A stretch of 34,471 nt of DNA, from NCBI GenBank assembly GCA_021812805.1, contig JAKAMQ010000010.1:1-34471 (forward strand), written 5' to 3'. Positions 1 to 5,090 of the stretch are shown here, piece after piece (within the stretch, counting starts at the first letter, position 1; each line of letters opens with the position of its first letter). A program made the translations under genes and the position numbers. The notes below the pieces were generated by a model. It was not told the origin of the DNA. It made no database searches and was given only the letters and a program-made list of their open reading frames with translations. This stretch comes from Acidobacteriota bacterium. GTDB taxonomy: Bacteria; Acidobacteriota; Holophagae; Holophagales; Holophagaceae.

Positions 1-1
1 C

Positions 2-112
2 GCCAGCATCACCCAGGCCATGGACAAGCTTGAGGTGCAGGCGCACAAGTACCAGGGCAAGCGGAACGCCCATCCCCATGAGAGCGCCAAGGCCGGCGTC
101 GCGGAAGAGTAG
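2..112 (+). CDS. hpf: Ribosome hibernation promoting factor (HPF/RaiA family), C-terminal fragment, truncated by the window start
   Basis: Open frame from base 2 ends ...SITQAMDKLEVQAHKYQGKRNAHPHESAKAGVAEE*; the DKLE-Q-KYK pattern is typical of the HPF/RaiA C-terminus; followed by a terminator. Confidence 0.6.
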   Translation, partial: ASITQAMDKLEVQAHKYQGKRNAHPHESAKAGVAEE

Positions 113-126
113 GACGCCTGCAGGCC

Positions 127-156
127 AGGAAAGGCGGCCTTCGGGCCGCCTTTCCT
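127..156 (+). terminator. Intrinsic terminator-like hairpin after hpf
   Basis: Perfect 13-bp stem AGGAAAGGCGGCC-TTCG-GGCCGCCTTTCCT with a UUCG tetraloop. Confidence 0.75.
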
Positions 157-219
157 GTGCCGGGCCCCAGGAGCGGCCCGACCCCATCCACGCTATCCTT
201 GGAGGTTCCGGAGTCCGCC

Positions 220-384
220 ATGCCCGATCCCACCCATCTCTACGCCCCGAAAACCTGCACCGAACCCACCCAGATCTGCGAGAAGTGCCGGAGCCCCTAC
301 ACCCTGGAGCACTTCCAGCATGGCGTGGAAGGCCAGGAATGCGTCTGCCGCCGCTGCCTGCAGGTGATGGGCTACCAGGTCTAG
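220..384 (+). CDS. Small zinc-ribbon-like protein (54 aa, CxxC...CxxC)
   Basis: ATG at 220 with GGAGG upstream; MPDPTHLYAPKTCTEPTQICEKCRSPYTLEHFQHGVEGQECVCRRCLQVMGYQV. Confidence 0.6.
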   Translation: MPDPTHLYAPKTCTEPTQICEKCRSPYTLEHFQHGVEGQECVCRRCLQVMGYQV

Positions 385-394
385 GCTGCCGGAT

Positions 395-1489
395 ATGCCC
401 ACGACTGCCACCGACACCCTCGTCGCTGGGATCCTCCAGGGCCGGCGCCTGTCCGAGGACGAAGCGCTCCACCTGCTGGAACGGGCCGATCTGCCGGATC
501 TGGCCCTGGCCGCCACCGCTGTGCGCGACCGGCACAACGACCCCGCCCGGGTGAGCTACGTCATTGACCGCAACGTCAACTACACCGACGTCTGCAACGT
601 CTACTGCACCTTCTGCGCCTTCTACCACAAGCCCGGCGACACCCGCGGCTATGTGCTGACGAAGGCGCAGCTCAAACAGAAGGCCGAGGAGACGAAGGCC
701 CTCGGCGGCACCGGCTTCCTGCTGCAGGGCGGTGTGAATCCCGACCTGCCCTGGGACTACTACCTGGACCTGGTGCGCTACCTGAACCACGATCTGGGCA
801 TCTGGGTCCATGGCTTCTCGCCCGTGGAGATTCAGATGATGGCCAAGCTCAGCGGCCAGAGCCTCGGCAAGACCATCGCCGACCTGCGCGATGCCGGCCT
901 GGGCTCCATCCCCGGCGGCGGCGCGGAGATCCTCGTGGACCGCATCCGCAAGAAGATCGCGCCCCTCAAGGGCGGTCGCGAGAAGTGGCTGGAGGTCATG
1001 GAGGCCGCCCACGAGGCGGGCGTGAAGACCACGGGCACCATGATGTTCGGCATCACCGAGACGATGGCGGAACGCGTGGATCACCTGCGCGTGCTGCGCG
1101 AGCAGCAGGACCGCGCCCTCGCGCGGGGCAACGGCGGCGGCTACACGGCCTTCGCCGCCTGGCCCTTCCAGAGCGGCCACACCGTGTGGGAGGGCAAGGT
1201 GCCCAAGCCCACGGATGCCGAGTACCTCCGCACCATCGCCGTGGCGCGCATCTACCTCGACAACTTCGCCCACATCCAGAGCAGCTGGGTCACCATGGGC
1301 CGCAAGACCGGCCAGGTGGCGCTGCACTACGGCTGCGACGACATGGGCAGCCTCATGCTCGAGGAGAACGTCGTCAGCGCCGCCGGCACCTGCTACAGCG
1401 TCAACAACGATGAGATGAACCGCATGATCCGCGCCGCCGGCTACGAGCCCTGGCAGCGGGACAACGTCTACGGGCCGGTCGGGGTGTAG
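395..1489 (+). CDS. mqnC: Cyclic dehypoxanthinyl futalosine synthase (radical SAM, futalosine menaquinone pathway)
   Basis: Radical SAM CNVYCTFCAFY, LLQGGVNPDLPWDYY, SSWVTMGRKTGQVALHYGCDDMGSLMLEENVVSAAG, C-terminal RDNVY. Confidence 0.87.
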   Translation: MPTTATDTLVAGILQGRRLSEDEALHLLERADLPDLALAATAVRDRHNDPARVSYVIDRNVNYTDVCNVYCTFCAFYHKPGDTRGYVLTKAQLKQKAEETKALGGTGFLLQGGVNPDLPWDYYLDLVRYLNHDLGIWVHGFSPVEIQMMAKLSGQSLGKTIADLRDAGLGSIPGGGAEILVDRIRKKIAPLKGGREKWLEVMEAAHEAGVKTTGTMMFGITETMAERVDHLRVLREQQDRALARGNGGGYTAFAAWPFQSGHTVWEGKVPKPTDAEYLRTIAVARIYLDNFAHIQSSWVTMGRKTGQVALHYGCDDMGSLMLEENVVSAAGTCYSVNNDEMNRMIRAAGYEPWQRDNVYGPVGV

Positions 1490-1497
1490 GCGCAGGC

Positions 1498-1591
1498 TGG
1501 ACACGGAAGGCACGGAAGTCCACGGAAGACACGGAAAAGGCAGCCTGTCGCTTCTGTGTCTTCCGGCCGTTTGCCGTGCCTTCCGTGACCA
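1498..1591. repeat. Long imperfect inverted repeat built from CACGGAAG-type units between convergent genes
   Basis: Left arm TGGACACGGAAGGCACGGAAGTCCACGGAAGACACGGAA resembles the reverse complement of the right arm TTCTGTGTCTTCCGGCCGTTTGCCGTGCCTTCCGTGACCA. Confidence 0.75.
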
Positions 1592-1608
1592 GTCATCCTT
1601 TGAACGCC

Positions 1609-2514
1609 TCAAGCCCGTTCGTTCTTCACGCCGCTGACCACATGCCCCGTCGGTCCCACGCGGGACGCGGTGTCGCAATAGCCGGTCTGGTCGTCGAAGA
1701 AGAAGTCGGGTTCGAATTCGCGGAGGAAGTCGGCCTTTTCGAGGCCGCCGAGGAACATGGCCTCGTCCACCTGGATGTTCCAGGCCATGAGGGTGCGGAT
1801 GGCGCGCTCGTGGGCGGGGGCGCTGCGGGCGGTGACGAGGGCGGTGCGCAGGCGCATGGGTGCATCCGGCGCCTGGGCCTGGAGCCGCTGGAGGGCCTCC
1901 AGCAGGGGCTTGAAGGGCCCGGGGGGCAGGGGCACGGCCACCCGCTCGCTCTCATGGGCCTGGAAGGCCGCGAGGCCGCCCTGCTCGTAGATGCGCTCCG
2001 CCTCGTCGCTGAACAGCACCGCATCGCCATCGAAGGCGATGCGGATCTCCTCGGGATGGCGGTCGGCGGCCACGGCGCTGTCGGGATAGACCCGCGCCGC
2101 CGCGAAGCCTGCCGTGAGGGCCGCGCGCACATCCGGCTCCCGGGCCGAGAGGAAGAGATTGGCGCCCAGCGAGGTCAGGTACGGATAGGGATCCCGCCCC
2201 CGGGTGAACACGCCGCGCTCCAGGGGCAGCTGCGCCGCCTGGGCGCTGCGGAACACCCGCAAGCCGCTCACCGGGTCGTTGCGGGACAGCACCACCACCG
2301 CCACCTGGTCGTTCCCGGGCGTATTGAAGGCCAGCAGCTTCTTCACCAGCGGGTAGGCCACCCCGGGCTTTGCCGCCACCTCCAGCCGCGAAAGCTGCAG
2401 CTCCATGTAGGCCCGGTCATCCGTCTCCTCGAAGACCCGGTTCTCCTCCTCGAAATCGAAGAGCGCCCGGCTCGAAATCGCCACCACCAGCTTGCCTTCC
2501 AGCGTCTTCGCCAT
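1609..2514 (-). CDS. 5'-nucleotidase, cytosolic NT5C1-like family
   Basis: VVVLSRNDPVSGLRVFRSAQ, YPYLTSLGANLFLSAREPDVRAALTAGFAAARVYP, FDGDAVLFSDEAERIY, MFLGGLEKADFLREFEPDFFFDDQ. Confidence 0.85.
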   Translation of the reverse strand: MAKTLEGKLVVAISSRALFDFEEENRVFEETDDRAYMELQLSRLEVAAKPGVAYPLVKKLLAFNTPGNDQVAVVVLSRNDPVSGLRVFRSAQAAQLPLERGVFTRGRDPYPYLTSLGANLFLSAREPDVRAALTAGFAAARVYPDSAVAADRHPEEIRIAFDGDAVLFSDEAERIYEQGGLAAFQAHESERVAVPLPPGPFKPLLEALQRLQAQAPDAPMRLRTALVTARSAPAHERAIRTLMAWNIQVDEAMFLGGLEKADFLREFEPDFFFDDQTGYCDTASRVGPTGHVVSGVKNERA

Positions 2515-2617
2515 GGCACCAGAGTAGCGAGAACCGGGAAACCACGAGGCTGGACCTGGAAAGACAGGGGCGATTCACCACAGAAGGCTTGAAGGAAAGG
2601 TCAAAGGCAAAAGGATG

Positions 2618-2661
2618 GAACACCGATGAACACCGATAAAAGCTGATGGACACAGATAAAG
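2618..2661. repeat. Left arm of a 43-bp inverted repeat flanking the low-GC island (GAACACCGAT-type units)
   Basis: GGAACACCGATGAACACCGATAAAAGCTGATGGACACAGATAA; differs from the reverse complement of 5017-5059 at 3 positions. Confidence 0.85.
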
Positions 2662-2688
2662 CATGAAAATTGTGTCAATGACATGAGT

Positions 2689-2771
2689 CGCGAGGCAGGG
2701 ATTGGGATGGAAGTCATATCGACTCCGTGGCAGCATCGACACAGCTTTCCATCCCCAGGCTTTCCGCCTCG
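2689..2771. repeat. Imperfect stem-loop element just upstream of the cassette insertion point
   Basis: CGAGGCAGGGATTGGGATGGAA versus TTTCCATCCCCAGGCTTTCCGCCTCG (CGAGGC and TGGGATGGAA blocks complementary). Confidence 0.5.
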
Positions 2772-2832
2772 TTCATCGCGACCGATGACGGTGCGGCCTG
2801 ACATTCGACTCCTGTAGTTTGTCTAATTCCTG

Positions 2833-2839
2833 GTTAGGC
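2833..2839 (+). other. Integron-type recombination core GTTAGGC (left edge of cassette 1)
   Basis: G^TTAGGCGC here is exactly complementary to GCGCCTAAC at 3922-3930, as expected when cassette 1 carries the 3' edge of its own attC at its 5' end. Confidence 0.65.
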
Positions 2840-2863
2840 GCACTCATCATCAAGGAGGTCCCA

Positions 2864-3841
2864 GTGCATCGCGACAAGTCCTTCAGTCGGTCTTTAATTC
2901 TTATAGTCTGCGCTTGGTTCACACTTCCGCTAATGCCTCAAAGCAAGTGGAAGTTAACGCCACAAGCTATCGCCGAAAAGTCCAGCAAGTCTATCGTCCA
3001 GATCACCAGTAAAAATTCATCCGGAGATGCTTTGGGCTTTGGTACTGGTTTTTTTGTAGAACCGAACAAGGTTGTAACTAATTTCCATGTAATAGACGGT
3101 GCGAGCTTTGTAACAATCAAAGTCTTGAGTAGTGGAAAAGTTTATGAGGTGACAACGGTAGATGGGCACTCAATTGAAAACGATTTGGCGATTCTACTGG
3201 TCGATGGGTTCGAAAAACCTCTTTCTATCACCGATGTCCTGCCCAGGGTGGGGGACACTGTCTATGTGAACGGCAATCCCAAAGGGTTGACCGGCACCTT
3301 CTCCTCTGGAATTGTCAGTGCAATTAGAGGAGAAGCCGACACCACAAGGATCCAAATCACAGCTCCGATTTCACCTGGAAGTAGTGGCAGCCCCGTAATG
3401 AATTCCAGGGGCGAAGTAATTGGAGTTGCTTCTTCGGGAGTGGTAAATGGGCAAAATCTAAATTTCGCTATCCCTTTCACGGTTGGTATTCACACGACTT
3501 CCGTACCCCTCGCGGACTTACCAACATCGAAACTTCGGCCAGCGCCTCTTCAGTCCTCAAACCCTGTGTATGCCAGAGACTTCAAATTCAACAACCAAGG
3601 AATTCCGACTTCCTTCTCAATAGTCAACAATACCTACGACCGAATCATGATGGGTGGTTATAAGGTAGTTTGGTACGACAAGAAAATGAACCGGCTCGGC
3701 TCTGAATTCATGTCCTGGATTCAGACCATTGAACCCCGCTCCACCTGGGAATGGGGGCAGTTTCCTCGGTCGAAAGCTGAACCCCTTCGAGGGCGGGCCT
3801 ATTTCGCAATCGAAGATATCCTTTATAAGGCAATCAAGTAG
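2864..3841 (+). CDS. Secreted trypsin-like serine protease (HtrA/DegP-like S1 domain, no recognisable PDZ), cassette 1 cargo
   Basis: GTG start after AAGGAGG; signal-peptide-like N-terminus; triad signatures NFHVI, NDLAIL, GSSGSP. The ORF-track start at 2819 (TTG) lies upstream of the cassette boundary and is unlikely. Confidence 0.8.
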   Translation: MHRDKSFSRSLILIVCAWFTLPLMPQSKWKLTPQAIAEKSSKSIVQITSKNSSGDALGFGTGFFVEPNKVVTNFHVIDGASFVTIKVLSSGKVYEVTTVDGHSIENDLAILLVDGFEKPLSITDVLPRVGDTVYVNGNPKGLTGTFSSGIVSAIRGEADTTRIQITAPISPGSSGSPVMNSRGEVIGVASSGVVNGQNLNFAIPFTVGIHTTSVPLADLPTSKLRPAPLQSSNPVYARDFKFNNQGIPTSFSIVNNTYDRIMMGGYKVVWYDKKMNRLGSEFMSWIQTIEPRSTWEWGQFPRSKAEPLRGRAYFAIEDILYKAIK

Positions 3842-3923
3842 TCACTCGATTATTTGACGATGTATTCGGATTTAGGTATATAAAGAAGGTGCCAGAATGC
3901 AAAACCAAGCATGCTGTTGATGC

Positions 3924-4045
3924 GCCTAACACTCCGCTCAACTCGGACTCCGCCTGCATTGTCTTCCGCTCTCTCAACTTCTCGCTTCCTCGGCTCCGTT
4001 CAGCGCCTCGGTGCATCCGGGGTCGGTCAGATTCATTCGTTAGGT
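3924..4045 (+). other. attC-like site 1 (integron cassette recombination site, ~122 bp)
   Basis: Begins GCCTAAC (R'', RYYYAAC), ends GTTAGGT (R', GTTRRRY), with partially complementary inner arms (CTCGGACTCCGCCTGCATTG versus CGGTGCATCCGGGGTCGGTCAG); shares about 95 bp of similarity with attC-like site 2. Confidence 0.75.
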
Positions 4046-4120
4046 ATCAGGTTATCACGATCACAATACTCACTATCACCTTTAGTCATTTACCAAAATT
4101 TCTACGACAAGGGAATAGAG

Positions 4121-4858
4121 ATGGAAAATATTTTCAATTCTCTCAAGACAAAACTTTTGCAAGCAGGGCTCACTGAGGCTGAAAATCATTTCTCTCAAGC
4201 CAAATCAGCTATAGAACGCAGCGAATGGGAGGCAGCAAATAGTCAAGTACGAGCTACATTAGAATCATTATTTAATAGTGTTGCTGCCATCTGCCTTAAA
4301 ACCCAAAAAAGGGGAGGAGTGGCTCGTGAGGAACTGGAGAGAGCTGGGATACTAAGGTTTCGAGAAGCCAGGCTTATTCAAGAATTTATGGCGTATGCCG
4401 GTGGTTCTGGTTCACATGCCGGCACCTCATCAGAAGATGAGGCAATGGGACAATGGCTAATCGGGGCCGGCATTGCGAACCAAAGTCTAAGGTTCCTGCC
4501 GAGCTTGGTTAAAGTTGAAGATGCCTTAAAAGCCAATTTACCTCCAGGCTCCAACGACCGTACCGCATCGGATAATGAATTAAAAACAAAATGCCCAACC
4601 TGTGGAACAATGCAATTTCTTTCTGAAGCCACAATTTCAAAAAAAGGAAGTGAGACAATATATACCTGTATCAATGGTTGCCAAGCTATTGTAATCGGGG
4701 GCGATAAAGAAAATCATCTCAAAAGAGGTCGCGGTTATCAGTCAGAAAATTATTTTATAAGAAATGCTGAAGACTTGTTTTTTCCACCTAGTGGCAATGC
4801 AATCGCGATACTTCTTCCGAAATGTAAACATGCGCTTATGCCTTCCTTCAAATTCTAA
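4121..4858 (+). CDS. HEPN-like domain plus zinc-ribbon orphan protein (245 aa), cassette 2 cargo
   Basis: ATG 4121 with AAGGGA upstream; N-terminal helical region with EWEAANSQVRATLESLFNSVA and FMAYAGGSGSHAGTSSEDEA, then CPTCG...C-x3-C. The ORF-track start at 3911 runs through attC and is unlikely. Confidence 0.6.
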   Translation: MENIFNSLKTKLLQAGLTEAENHFSQAKSAIERSEWEAANSQVRATLESLFNSVAAICLKTQKRGGVAREELERAGILRFREARLIQEFMAYAGGSGSHAGTSSEDEAMGQWLIGAGIANQSLRFLPSLVKVEDALKANLPPGSNDRTASDNELKTKCPTCGTMQFLSEATISKKGSETIYTCINGCQAIVIGGDKENHLKRGRGYQSENYFIRNAEDLFFPPSGNAIAILLPKCKHALMPSFKF

Positions 4859-4896
4859 ATATTCGACTGAAGGCAATTCAATAAAAACTCGCACCT

Positions 4897-5005
4897 GCCT
4901 AACCCTGCGCTAAACTCGGACCCCGCCTGCATTGCCTTTCGTTCTCTCTCGGCATCTCGCTACCTCGGCTTCGCTCAGCGCCTCGATGTAGGTGGGGCCA
5001 TCCAG
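4897..5005 (+). other. attC-like site 2, apparently truncated at its 3' (R') end
   Basis: GCCTAACCCTGCGCTAAACTCGGACCCCGCCTGCATTGCC...CTCGGCTTCGCTCAGCGCCTCGATGTAGGTGGGGCC matches attC-like site 1, but no GTTRRRY follows; the sequence runs into T-rich DNA and the inverted repeat. Confidence 0.65.
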
Positions 5006-5016
5006 TTTTTCTTTTT

Positions 5017-5059
5017 TTATCGGTGTTCATCAGCTTTTATCTGTGTTCATCGGTGTTCC
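5017..5059. repeat. Right arm of the 43-bp inverted repeat flanking the low-GC island
   Basis: TTATCGGTGTTCATCAGCTTTTATCTGTGTTCATCGGTGTTCC, reverse complement of 2618-2661 with 3 mismatches. Confidence 0.85.
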
Positions 5060-5090
5060 GCTTTTAGCTTTTGCTTTTAGCTTTTAGTCC

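Noticed and set aside
2600-2663. CRISPR-like short tandem units (GAACACCGAT)
   Set aside because: Only two or three imperfect units with no regular spacers and no cas genes; better described as a dispersed intergenic repeat.
3834-4016. 60-aa minus-strand ORF over attC-like site 1
   Set aside because: It is simply a translation of the attC-like sequence and has no independent coding support.
3911-4120. N-terminal extension of the cassette 2 ORF
   Set aside because: The extension translates the attC-like site; the ATG at 4121 has a good SD and lies after the recombination core.
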